From: Luoshenia tenuis
GTDB taxonomy: Bacteria > Bacillota > Clostridia > Christensenellales > GCA-900066905
NCBI RefSeq assembly: GCF_014384745.1
Contig: NZ_JACRSO010000004.1
Span: forward strand, 1-64,000
DNA length: 64,000 nt
Direction: 5' to 3'
This document shows positions 1-14,664 of the stretch, one piece after another; position 1 is the stretch's first letter, and the number at the start of each line of letters is the position of its first letter. The position numbers and the translations under genes are program-made. A model generated the notes under the pieces. It saw only the letters and a list, made by a program, of their open reading frames with translations, made no database searches and was not told where the DNA came from.

Positions 1-99
1 TGTGATCGCCGCCGTCAGCGTGGTCTTGCCGTGGTCTACGTGGCCGATCGTGCCAATGTTTACGTGCGGTTTGTTCCGCTCAAATTTAGCCTTAGCCAT
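1..99 (-). CDS. tuf: Elongation factor Tu, N-terminal fragment (cut by window edge)
   Basis: Only the first 33 codons are in the window. They read MAKAKFERNKPHVNIGTIGH and continue into the G1 (P-loop) motif DHGKTT, the canonical EF-Tu start. EF-Tu is the GTPase that brings aminoacyl-tRNA to the ribosome A site. An AAGGAGG ribosome binding site lies upstream of the ATG. It follows fusA by about 40 bases, the usual last position of the str operon, so it is probably co-transcribed with rpsL-rpsG-fusA. Confidence 0.97.
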   Translation of the reverse strand, partial: MAKAKFERNKPHVNIGTIGHVDHGKTTLTAAIT

Positions 100-138
100 T
101 TGATCTTTTCCTCCTTAATTCCTCAAATTGGAGAGGGA

Positions 139-2208
139 TTATTTCTTCATCACTTTTTCCGCGATGGACTTGGGCACTTCCGCATAATGGTCAAACTGCA
201 TGGTGTGCGTGCCGCGGCCCTGGGTGCGGCTGCGCAGGTCTGTCGCGTAACCGAACATCTCGCTCAGCGGCACGAAGGCGCGGATCACCTGGGAGCCCGC
301 ACGGGCTTCCATACCCTCGATCATACCGCGGCGGGAGTTCAAGTTGCCGATAACATCGCCCATGTAATCCTCGGGCACGACGACCTCTACGGACATCATA
401 GGCTCGAGCAGCACCGGGTTCGCCTTGGCCATCGCCTCTTTAAAGGCCATGGAACCGGCGATCTTAAACGCCATTTCGGAAGAGTCGACCTCGTGGTAGG
501 AACCATCCACCAGACGGACCTTGAAGTCCACCACCTCGTAGCCGGCCAGCGTGCCGGACTTGGAGGCTTCCTGGATGCCCTCGTCCACAGGGGCGATGTA
601 CTCCTTGGGAATGACGCCGCCGATGATCTTGTTCTCGAAGCTGTACCCTTCGCCCGGCTCGGCCGGCTCCATCTCGATGACGCAGTGGCCGTACTGGCCG
701 CGGCCACCGGACTGGCGGACGTAGCGCCCCTCGGCGCGCACGGCCTTGCGGATGGTCTCACGGTAGGCAACCTGGGGCGCGCCCACGGTGCACTCTACCT
801 TATACTCGCGCATCATCCGGTCAACGATAACCTCCAGATGCAGCTCGCCCATGCCCTCGATGATGGTCTGGCCGGTCTCCTCATCCGTATGGGTACGGAA
901 GGTGGGATCCTCTTCAGCCAGGCGGATCAGCGCCATGGTCATTTTATCCTGGCCGGCCTTGGTCTTGGGCTCGATGGCTACCGAGATAACCGGCTCCGGG
1001 AAGACCATGGACTCCAGAACGATGGGATGGTTCTCGTCGCACAGCGTATCGCCCGTGGAGGTATCCTTCAGGCCCACCATGGCGGCGATGTCGCCGGCGC
1101 GCACCTCCTGGATCTCCTCGCGGTGATTGGCGTGCATCCGCAGGATGCGGCCTACGCGCTCGCGCTTGCCCTTGACGGGGTTATAAACGTAACTGCCGCT
1201 GGTCAGCGTACCGGAATAGACCCGGAAGAAGGCCAGCCGCCCTACGAAGGGGTCCGCCATGATCTTAAAGGCCAGGGCGGCAAAGGGAGCATCGTCGCTG
1301 GAAGGACGGGTGAGCTCCACGCTCTCGTCGCCCGGCTCGGTACCCTGTACATCGGGCACGTCCACCGGAGAGGGCATGAAATCCACTACAGCGTCCAGCA
1401 GGGGCTGTACGCCCTTGTTACGGTAAGCGGTACCGCAGCATACCGGCACGATCTCGTTGGCGATGGTGGCCGCGCGCAGGGCTTTTTTCAGCTCCGGCAC
1501 GGTGATCTCCTCGCCCTCCAAGTACTTCATCATCAGCTCTTCGTCGGTCTCGGCGATGGCCTCGATCATAGCCTGGCGGTATTCCTCGGCCTTCTCCTTC
1601 ATATCGTCGGGGATCTCCACGGTATCGGAGACCTTACCGTCGTCATTATGATAGATGATGGCCTGGTTCTCCATCAGGTCGATCAGGCCCACGAAGGAAT
1701 CCTCATAGCCGATGGGCAGCTGGATGGGCACCGCGTTGGCCTGCAAGCGGTCCTTCATCATGTCCACCACGCGGTAGAAATCCGCACCCATGATGTCCAT
1801 CTTGTTGACGAAGGCGATGCGGGGCACGCCGTAGGTGGACGCCTGGCGCCACACGGTCTCGCTCTGCGGCTCGACGCCGCCCTTGGCGCAGAAAACCGCC
1901 ACGGCGCCGTCCAGGACACGGAGAGAGCGCTCCACCTCTACGGTGAAGTCTACGTGACCCGGAGTGTCGATAATGTTGATCTGGATCCCTTTCCACTGAG
2001 CGGTCGTCGCGGCCGACGTAATGGTGATACCGCGCTCTTGCTCCTGCTCCATCCAGTCCATAGTGGCAGAGCCCTCATGGGTCTCGCCGATCTTATGCAC
2101 CCGGCCGGTGTAGTACAAAATGCGCTCGGTGGTGGTGGTCTTACCGGCGTCGATATGAGCCATGATGCCGATATTACGCACCTTCTCTAAAGGAAATTCT
2201 CTAGGCAC
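139..2208 (-). CDS. fusA: Elongation factor G
   Basis: The 689-residue protein is the normal length for EF-G, the GTPase that drives ribosomal translocation. Seen: G1 motif AHIDAGKTT (residues 17-25), G3 DTPGHVDF near 81-88, G4 NKMD near 135, then domains II-V ending at the usual C-terminus. The start codon is GTG, 7 bases after GGAGGAG. It lies between rpsG and tuf in standard str-operon order. No unusual deletions were seen. The long open frame on the opposite strand here is a codon-bias shadow. Confidence 0.98.
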   Translation of the reverse strand: MPREFPLEKVRNIGIMAHIDAGKTTTTERILYYTGRVHKIGETHEGSATMDWMEQEQERGITITSAATTAQWKGIQINIIDTPGHVDFTVEVERSLRVLDGAVAVFCAKGGVEPQSETVWRQASTYGVPRIAFVNKMDIMGADFYRVVDMMKDRLQANAVPIQLPIGYEDSFVGLIDLMENQAIIYHNDDGKVSDTVEIPDDMKEKAEEYRQAMIEAIAETDEELMMKYLEGEEITVPELKKALRAATIANEIVPVCCGTAYRNKGVQPLLDAVVDFMPSPVDVPDVQGTEPGDESVELTRPSSDDAPFAALAFKIMADPFVGRLAFFRVYSGTLTSGSYVYNPVKGKRERVGRILRMHANHREEIQEVRAGDIAAMVGLKDTSTGDTLCDENHPIVLESMVFPEPVISVAIEPKTKAGQDKMTMALIRLAEEDPTFRTHTDEETGQTIIEGMGELHLEVIVDRMMREYKVECTVGAPQVAYRETIRKAVRAEGRYVRQSGGRGQYGHCVIEMEPAEPGEGYSFENKIIGGVIPKEYIAPVDEGIQEASKSGTLAGYEVVDFKVRLVDGSYHEVDSSEMAFKIAGSMAFKEAMAKANPVLLEPMMSVEVVVPEDYMGDVIGNLNSRRGMIEGMEARAGSQVIRAFVPLSEMFGYATDLRSRTQGRGTHTMQFDHYAEVPKSIAEKVMKK

Positions 2209-2307
2209 GTCCGCTCCTCCTTTCTTTTACAATCGCATTGTGCCCGCAAAGCAAAGCGGCGGGCAGCGTAGTCTTACTCGTCAAAATCTTAACCCCTTAC
2301 AAACAGA

Positions 2308-2778
2308 TTACCACCGGTAATGGGCAAACGCCTTGTTGGCCTCCGCCATACGGTGCGTATCCTCGCGGCGCTTCACGGCCGCGCCGGTGCCGTTAGCCGC
2401 ATCCATGATCTCGGCGGCCAGGCGCTCATGCATGGTCTTTTCACCGCGCTTGCGGGAAAACTCCACCAGCCACCGAAGACCCAAGGTCTGGCGGCGCTCC
2501 GGGCGCACCTCGATAGGCACCTGATAGTTGGAACCGCCCACGCGCCGGGCTTTGACCTCCAGCATGGGCATAATGTTATTCATGGCCTGCTCGAATACCT
2601 CATTGGGGTCCTGGCCGGTGCGCTCACGGATGAGCTCAAATGCATCGTAGCAAATACGCTGGGCAACCCCGCGCTTGCCGTCGAGCATGACGTTATTGAT
2701 CAGTTTGGTGATGACCGCGTTCCCGTAAATGGGATCGGGCAGCACTTCACGTTTGGGTATAAAACCACGTCGAGGCAT
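2308..2778 (-). CDS. rpsG: 30S ribosomal protein S7
   Basis: The 156-residue protein begins MPRRGFIPKREVLPDPIYG and has the conserved segments VTKLINNVMLDGKRG (approximately) and GGSNYQVPIEVRPERR typical of bacterial S7. S7 nucleates assembly of the 30S head by binding the 3' domain of 16S rRNA and contacts tRNA at the E site. Gene order rpsL-rpsG-fusA is canonical. The rpsL-rpsG gap is about 200 bases, longer than usual, and holds no clear terminator. Confidence 0.98.
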   Translation of the reverse strand: MPRRGFIPKREVLPDPIYGNAVITKLINNVMLDGKRGVAQRICYDAFELIRERTGQDPNEVFEQAMNNIMPMLEVKARRVGGSNYQVPIEVRPERRQTLGLRWLVEFSRKRGEKTMHERLAAEIMDAANGTGAAVKRREDTHRMAEANKAFAHYRW

Positions 2779-2974
2779 TTCTTCCCCTCCTTTACTTGTA
2801 CTTCAAATCGTCCGCTTCAATAAGCATGACGCATTCCGGCCGGGTCTTGCTCCCTGCCGGAGGTTCCAAAAAACCAGTCCGCCACCCTTTTAGAAAAAGC
2901 GCAACCCCCCTGCCGAAGCCGTTCCAAACCCCGACAGGCGGTCTCCCCCTAAAAAAGCGGTTTCAGGTCGTTTT

Positions 2975-3349
2975 TTACTTCTTCGGACGCTTGGCGCCGT
3001 ACAAGCTGCGGGCCTGCATACGGCCGGCTACGCCAGCGGTATCAAGAGCCCCACGGATGATGTGGTAACGCACACCAGGCAGGTCGCGTACGCGGCCGCC
3101 GCGGATCAGCACTACGCTATGCTCCTGCAGATTGTGGCCAATACCCGGAATGTAGACCGTACCTTCTTCCATGTTGGTCAGGCGTACACGGGCAATCTTA
3201 CGCAGCGCAGAGTTCGGCTTTTTGGGCGTCATCGTACGCACGCTCAGGCACACGCCGCGCTTTTGCGGGCAACCCTTGAGGATCGGAGCCGTGGTCTTGT
3301 ATTCCATCTTTTGACGGCCTTTGCGGATCAACTGATTAATGGTAGGCAT
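2975..3349 (-). CDS. rpsL: 30S ribosomal protein S12 with Arg at position 88
   Basis: The 124-residue protein starts MPTINQLIRKGRQ and contains PQKRGVC, TPKKPNSALRK (Lys43 intact), GHNLQEHSVVLIRGG and the C-terminal KRPKK. S12 sits at the decoding centre and controls accuracy. The loop that normally reads GGRVKDLPG reads GGRVRDLPG: residue 88 is Arg, encoded CGC. Lys88-to-Arg is a known streptomycin-resistance substitution in Escherichia coli and mycobacteria (established knowledge), so reduced streptomycin sensitivity is inferred. The N-terminal region between residues 12 and 28 is the short version without the extra loop seen in Bacillus. Confidence 0.98.
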   Translation of the reverse strand: MPTINQLIRKGRQKMEYKTTAPILKGCPQKRGVCLSVRTMTPKKPNSALRKIARVRLTNMEEGTVYIPGIGHNLQEHSVVLIRGGRVRDLPGVRYHIIRGALDTAGVAGRMQARSLYGAKRPKK

Positions 3350-3421
3350 AAGGCACCTCCTTTCGGTACTCGGTTCAAAGTTGAATCTATGAAATCCCCC
3401 GCAACCCTCGGGGGTTTCAAG

Positions 3422-3670
3422 CTAATTTTTGTGGATGACCACCACCGCAGCGCCCACGTCGATGCCGCAGGCACGGCCCAGCTGGGCCATGGTCGCGCTC
3501 TCATCCACCGTCAAGCCGTTTTCCGCGCACACCTGCAATAAGCCGCGCCGGAAATGCTCGTCCGCATCCGGGGCAAGGTAGACCTTGGCGGCCTGCCCGG
3601 CCTCGATGGCGCGCAGGGCCTGTTTGCGGCCGACTGATCGCCCGGGAGCCGATGTAACATCTTCCAACAT
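3422..3670 (-). CDS. L7Ae-family (YbxF-like) ribosomal protein
   Basis: This 82-residue protein begins MLEDVTSAPGRSVGRKQALRAIE and has the L7Ae/L30e fold signature: a basic first helix, VYLAPDADEHF, then AQLGRACGIDVGAAVVVI. Bacillus YbxF/YlxQ-type proteins bind kink-turn RNA and sit between rpoC and rpsL, as here. The frame is open further upstream, but a near-consensus promoter lies inside that extension (3728-3757), so a start at 3790 is impossible. ATG at 3670 gives the family length of 82; ATG at 3694 is the alternative. GAAGGT and AAGGAG lie upstream. Confidence 0.88.
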   Translation of the reverse strand: MLEDVTSAPGRSVGRKQALRAIEAGQAAKVYLAPDADEHFRRGLLQVCAENGLTVDESATMAQLGRACGIDVGAAVVVIHKN

Positions 3671-3727
3671 TTTACCTTCAAAACGCTCCTTCATCGCAAA
3701 AAATGCACACAAAACAGCACGATGAAT

Positions 3728-3757
3728 ATTATAAGCCGTAAAAGCGGGGTTTGTCAA
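3728..3757 (-). promoter_or_regulatory. Promoter of the L7Ae-rpsL-rpsG-fusA-tuf operon
   Basis: On the minus strand, TTGACA (3757-3752), an 18-base spacer and TATAAT (3733-3728) form a full-consensus sigma-A promoter. The predicted start near 3721 leaves a leader of about 50 bases before the L7Ae ATG. This gives the str operon its own promoter, separate from rpoBC. Confidence 0.85.
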
Positions 3758-3986
3758 CGTTTTCCTCATCAAACCTTTGGGGATGGCCATTGATGTTTCC
3801 CGCAGCGCCGCTTTGGACTAAAGCCGCAGGGCCCCCCCTTGCAGCAGTACTTTTGCCGAACGAGGAATCGCGTGTGCTGACAAGGGTATAGCGCTCGACC
3901 CGAGCATCGCGGTGCAGGCGAGGCCGACAGGACGTAAGAAGATTCCTCGCTACGCTCGGAATGACAATTAATTGAACGTTAAGGTA

Positions 3987-4307
3987 TGGGGTTTTGTTCA
4001 GTAGACTCTCTCCCTCCGGCGCACCCAAAGGGTGCGCCACCTCCCTCGTCAGAGGGAGGCAAGTGGGGGTTGATCCAAACGGCAGAGCATAAGCGAAACG
4101 AGTGGAAAATATATCTGCTTATCTGCATAGGAAAGCTTGAGAAACCTCCGTCCCCACCACGGAGTGGCCGTTTGGGGGGATTAGGGATTGTTAAGGGGGT
4201 AAAGGGGGAAATCGGAATCCCCCTTCCCCCTTAACGAATAAAATTCGTTCCCTAACTTTTCTCCCTGCCTCGCGTTAAGTTCTGCTTCTTCACTGAACAA
4301 AAACCCA
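3987..4307. mobile_element. TIR-bounded MITE-like repeat, copy 1
   Basis: A 321-base non-coding element. The left end TGGGGTTTTGTTCAG and right end CTGAACAAAAACCCA are inverted repeats matching at 14 of 15 positions. TA flanks the left end and TG the right end. Inside are a GGCGCACC/GGTGCGCC palindrome followed by CCTCCCTC...GAGGGAGG, then a segment with ACGGAGTGGCCGT and a run ending in CCCCCTTAAC. The same internal modules recur at 43659-43981, 47300-47601 and 57987-58885. No transposase is encoded, so any movement would need a partner elsewhere. It lies between the rpoC terminator and the str promoter. Confidence 0.75.
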
Positions 4308-4425
4308 TGCATTTCCCCTCAGGCGCTCTCCCCGGCAGCGGCACAGCCCGCCGGCTGAGGGCGCTATGGCTGCGCCCCGCGCAACGCCTGATCCCGCGCT
4401 GATCTTCCCAGACACGCCATTCCCC

Positions 4426-4476
4426 TAAAAAGGGAGCGCCCCACGGGAAAGATTGCCCGCGAAGCGCCCTTTTTAT
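4426..4476 (-). terminator. Intrinsic terminator of rpoBC
   Basis: Downstream of rpoC on the minus strand, AAAAAGGGCGC pairs with GCGCTCCCTTTTT (one bulge) around an inner CGGG/CCCG stem and ends in a T-run. It indicates that rpoBC transcription ends before the repeat element and the str operon. Confidence 0.65.
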
Positions 4477-4509
4477 ACCATCTTTGGCAGTTTTTTTATT
4501 GCCCTGGAC

Positions 4510-8040
<3,531 letters not shown>

Positions 8041-8095
8041 GGGGACACTCTCCCTTCTATTAAGCCTATGGGAAACGGGGAAGCAGGGGCCAAGC

Positions 8096-11833
<3,738 letters not shown>

Positions 11834-12051
11834 GGTGGCTCATCTCCTCTCGTAAAATGGCAATACGGATTCAGGCACGGTCTCCCCCCTTTTTTCAAAG
11901 GGGACTACCGGCTTCATCCGTTTTCTTCCAACCCTATTTTTCCCAGAAATTGGGTTTTTGATACCGTGGTGAAAAGCAGCAAATGCTTTTGCGGCCTCCT
12001 CCTGCCTTATGGTGCGTCGGCCTAAAAAGGCGCACACCGGGGCGAATTATA

Positions 12052-12081
12052 ATTATAATCCACCTAGCGAACCGTTGTCAA
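12052..12081 (-). promoter_or_regulatory. rpoB promoter P1
   Basis: TTGACA (12081-12076), an 18-base spacer and TATAAT (12057-12052) on the minus strand. The predicted start near 12045 gives a leader of about 210 bases before rpoB. Confidence 0.8.
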
Positions 12082-12094
12082 CAAAATATCAAAT

Positions 12095-12123
12095 ATATTA
12101 TGATATTTTTTCCTCCTTGTCAA
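12095..12123 (-). promoter_or_regulatory. rpoB promoter P2
   Basis: TTGACA (12123-12118), a 17-base spacer and TAATAT (12100-12095) on the minus strand, 43 bases upstream of P1. Together they form a tandem strong promoter pair between the methyltransferase stop codon and rpoB. Confidence 0.7.
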
Positions 12124-12169
12124 TGGGATAACTTAAATTTTCTAAATTTTATGGGATTCTTTTATCTGT

Positions 12170-12832
12170 CTACGGTTTGTCAATAGTTGCTGTAGTATGA
12201 TTAGCATATGTATTCCAAGTTGGTTCATACTCAGCAATTGCTTGATTTCCCCACATATCCCAATCTTTTCTTATTCCTCTAGCAAACAATTCAATTCGAG
12301 GTCCCTGGCTGCAGGCTTCGATAATGGGTATAATCTCATCTGGTTTACGACTATGTTCCCGCTTCATTGCCCGAATTAAATTGACCTGAGAACGGGCAGG
12401 TTGTAAAGTTCGATTCGGAGTGCTATTTCGTTTGACACCAAATAAAAGTAGCTCAGTTACATTTCTGAAATAAAAGCCAACACCTCGTCCATCGGGACCA
12501 CCGTCTTTTCTAACCTTTTCCCATACTATATTCGCTTTATAATCAAAGCCCCACGCATCCATTACAGCAAGGCCATCTGGTAACAAAGCATTAGGGACCC
12601 ATAGGTATAAATGCGCCTTTTCACCGGCGATGTCTGAAATAGGTAGCGCCTTTATATCTTTAAGCGTCATAGTTTCATATCTAGCTAAGCGTTTGTGCTC
12701 GGGTGCGACCTTGCCAGTCCTATTTTTAAATTGCCATGGTGGATCGGCATAAATCGTATTATATTTCTTCTCCCCTGCAAAAAGTCGCAGATTTTGTATT
12801 GTACTCGTTAGCTCTGTCATATCCCTCAACAC
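12170..12832 (-). CDS. MT-A70-family DNA adenine methyltransferase of an R-M system
   Basis: The 220-residue protein has the catalytic motif YADPPWQF near residues 28-35 (DPPW, N6-adenine methyltransferase), an S-adenosylmethionine-binding C-terminal segment RIELFARG, and the MT-A70 blocks HLYLWVPNALLPDGLAVMDAWGF (split here: HLYLWVPN and GLAVMDAWGF) and EHSRKPDE. The usual role is to protect host DNA from the paired endonuclease. The TTG start follows AAAGGA and overlaps the endonuclease gene by 74 bases; ATG at 12820 is an alternative. The gene is far more AT-rich than rpoB next to it, which suggests transfer. Target sequence is unknown; the BglII-type partner suggests a GATC-centred site (inference). 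Confidence 0.88.
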   Translation of the reverse strand: MLRDMTELTSTIQNLRLFAGEKKYNTIYADPPWQFKNRTGKVAPEHKRLARYETMTLKDIKALPISDIAGEKAHLYLWVPNALLPDGLAVMDAWGFDYKANIVWEKVRKDGGPDGRGVGFYFRNVTELLLFGVKRNSTPNRTLQPARSQVNLIRAMKREHSRKPDEIIPIIEACSQGPRIELFARGIRKDWDMWGNQAIAEYEPTWNTYANHTTATIDKP

Positions 12833-13493
12833 AGTCCTTTCTAATCCCTATTGCTAAAATTGGACATCCTCCATTTCGACGCGAATCAAGCCTAGGAATC
12901 AGTTTTCCCATCCATGTCGTACTGGCTCCATACTTTTTCATAAGAAGTTGCCCACGACTATCTCTTTCTTGTTTAAAAATTTCGTTTAGTTCTTCAGATC
13001 TTGTAACGATAACGCCGACATCAATTAAATTACAATCAAAATAGGTTCTCATCGCTAATAAATCACGGTCAAACGTTTGGTCTTTACTATTCCATTCTAA
13101 GTCAAAAGCAACTCTATTTTTTAAAAAATCAATATTATGCCCGTCAACATAACCTTCTAATTTTGAGATATCGCTAGGCTCATCTGAAAACTTTCCTTTT
13201 CCTCTTCCCATGGCAATACGTCTTGGATATTCTTTAACGATTAAGTCTCCGCTTATCCGTATCTCTCTCCAGCCAAACGGATATAAAACTGCATCAAACT
13301 TTTTGGGAATTGGCGACTCATTTCCTCCCTCAATTTTAATATCACCCAAAGTAAGTTTTAATTCACGCAAACACTCTTGCAACTCTTTCCATTCTAAAGG
13401 AAACGCCTCATGAAGTATCTCTATAGCATGTCCATAATTATAAAATTCAAATTTATGTAAAATATCTTTATCAACATATTTTTGTATATCCAC
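12759..13493 (-). CDS. BglII-like type II restriction endonuclease
   Basis: The 244-residue protein has the family signature NIDFLKNRVAFDLEWNSKDQ followed by TFDRDL. In BglII the active site is Asp84, Glu93 and Gln95 (from memory). Here the same spacing gives Asp122, Asp131 and Glu133, a D...D-x-E version. The gene starts with GTG, 8 bases after GGGGGTG, and its 3' end overlaps the methyltransferase, so both are translated from one transcript. A possible promoter lies at 13523-13552. Low GC compared with both flanks points to horizontal gain. Target is unproven, probably RGATCY-like. Confidence 0.82.
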   Translation of the reverse strand: MDIQKYVDKDILHKFEFYNYGHAIEILHEAFPLEWKELQECLRELKLTLGDIKIEGGNESPIPKKFDAVLYPFGWREIRISGDLIVKEYPRRIAMGRGKGKFSDEPSDISKLEGYVDGHNIDFLKNRVAFDLEWNSKDQTFDRDLLAMRTYFDCNLIDVGVIVTRSEELNEIFKQERDSRGQLLMKKYGASTTWMGKLIPRLDSRRNGGCPILAIGIRKDCVEGYDRANEYNTKSATFCRGEEI

Positions 13494-13522
13494 CGTTTAG
13501 CACCCCCAAGCTTTTCTTCTCA

Positions 13523-13552
13523 TATATAACGGCTATAATTTCTATATAACAA
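13523..13552 (-). promoter_or_regulatory. Possible promoter of the R-M operon
   Basis: TTGTTA (13552-13547), an 18-base spacer and TATATA (13528-13523) on the minus strand, 30 bases before the endonuclease GTG. The DNA is AT-rich, so chance matches are likely. Confidence 0.4.
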
Positions 13553-13621
13553 ATCCAATGCTCTTAGGGTTCATACGTTTTCTTTAAATGCTTTCTTGTA
13601 CCATTATTAACCGCTCTGCCC

Positions 13622-14107
13622 CTACTCCACAAAGATGGTGGCGTACCCGTCGTCCGGCGTGCCGGGGATGGTATGCTGCAGGCTGATGGGCATTTGCAGC
13701 CTGCGCGCGGTGGCGATCAGGTCGATCCCCATGCCGTAAAAGGCCGGGCGTTGGCAAATGGGCATCGGGCCCTCCCCGCAGGCGGCGGCGCACTCGCCAA
13801 TGGCAAAGGCGAAGTAGTACCCGTCCTCCATGGCGCGCTTTTCCAGCTCGGATGCGATGGCCGCGGCCTCCCCCGCGTCCTTTGCGCGGATAAAGGCGCC
13901 CCAGCTGAACTCGCGCAGCATACGCTGCCTAAGCTCCAGATCCGCCCGGTCCGCAGGGCGGATGCCCTCGCTCTCGCAGGTGAACAGGCACTTGAGCCAG
14001 GTCCGCCCGTCAAAGAGCAGGTCGTCCATCTCGAAGGGCTCGATCTGCAGGGCGCCAAGGCCCAGCCCTCTTTCCTCCAACACCTTTTGGTATTCCCGCC
14101 TGGTCAT
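13622..14107 (-). CDS. DUF2284-like cysteine-containing metal-binding protein
   Basis: The 161-residue protein resembles the C-terminal half of the DUF2284 family of predicted metal-binding proteins: a Cys-rich segment GECAAACGEGPMPICQRP followed by FYGMGIDLIATARR (near residues 107-140). Enzymatic role unknown. AAAGGAGG lies 7 bases before the ATG. It is the last gene of the trpS-DUF5685-DnaJ-membrane protein cluster, 15 bases after the preceding stop. Family assignment is by memory of the pattern only. Confidence 0.65.
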   Translation of the reverse strand: MTRREYQKVLEERGLGLGALQIEPFEMDDLLFDGRTWLKCLFTCESEGIRPADRADLELRQRMLREFSWGAFIRAKDAGEAAAIASELEKRAMEDGYYFAFAIGECAAACGEGPMPICQRPAFYGMGIDLIATARRLQMPISLQHTIPGTPDDGYATIFVE

Positions 14108-14122
14108 AACCTTCCTCCTTTA

Positions 14123-14662
14123 TTAGCCACCGAAAATGCGGCCCCGAAAGCGGCGCATATAGATCTGGGCCAGCCGGCCGTACAAAATATCGTAAACCGC
14201 AAAGCCCGCCTGCGCCCCGGCCCACAGCCCCAAGAGCCAAAGCCCGGTGGGCATGGGCAGGCCGAACACCAGCGTAACGAGCAGGTAGCCCGCGCCCAGG
14301 CCCAGGTTAAAGGCCAGCGCTTTTAAGGCGATGCGCGCCAGCCTTGAATGGAACCCGTCCAGATAATACTTGGCCACCCCGTACCAGCCGAAAAAGCAGG
14401 CGTAGGGCAGGATGGCCGTCTTGTCCGGCAGGATGAAAAAGCCCAGTATCCCCACCCCCAGCACGGTGAGGATCGCCCCGCGCACCTGGCCCTCCACCAT
14501 CAGCGCACCGATAAAAAGGCCGCTTAGGGCGTACAGCGCCAGGCGCGAGGTGGGCAGCATACCCGCCCCGGCCAGGCAGATGAGCGTGAGCGCGGCCACC
14601 AGCGCCGAGAGCGCCACCCGCTTGGCCGCGCCGTTTGCGGCAGCTTGCCTTCTCCTATCCAT
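14123..14662 (-). CDS. Integral membrane protein of unknown function
   Basis: About 179 residues with six hydrophobic stretches, for example VALSALVAALTLICL, LYALSGLFIGALMV, AILTVLGVGILGFFI and LWLLGLWAGAQAGFAVY. The frame stays open 12 codons further upstream, but that part overlaps the DnaJ gene. The ATG at 14662 sits 2 bases after the DnaJ stop codon and has no clear ribosome binding site, so translational coupling is likely. Its neighbours (DnaJ with zinc-finger-like tail, DUF5685) suggest a shared role, which is unknown. Confidence 0.75.
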   Translation of the reverse strand: MDRRRQAAANGAAKRVALSALVAALTLICLAGAGMLPTSRLALYALSGLFIGALMVEGQVRGAILTVLGVGILGFFILPDKTAILPYACFFGWYGVAKYYLDGFHSRLARIALKALAFNLGLGAGYLLVTLVFGLPMPTGLWLLGLWAGAQAGFAVYDILYGRLAQIYMRRFRGRIFGG

Positions 14663-14664
14663 AT

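Noticed and set aside
31..2190. Long open frame (719 codons) on the plus strand opposite fusA
   Set aside because: It is a His/Leu/Gly-rich codon-bias shadow of fusA in GC-rich DNA, has no ribosome binding site and no family features. The same applies to long plus-strand frames opposite rpoC (4453-5814), rpoB (9011-10606), and the amylase gene (59108-60787).
3671..3790. Longer L7Ae protein starting at 3790
   Set aside because: A full-consensus promoter lies inside the extension, and the family length is 82 residues.
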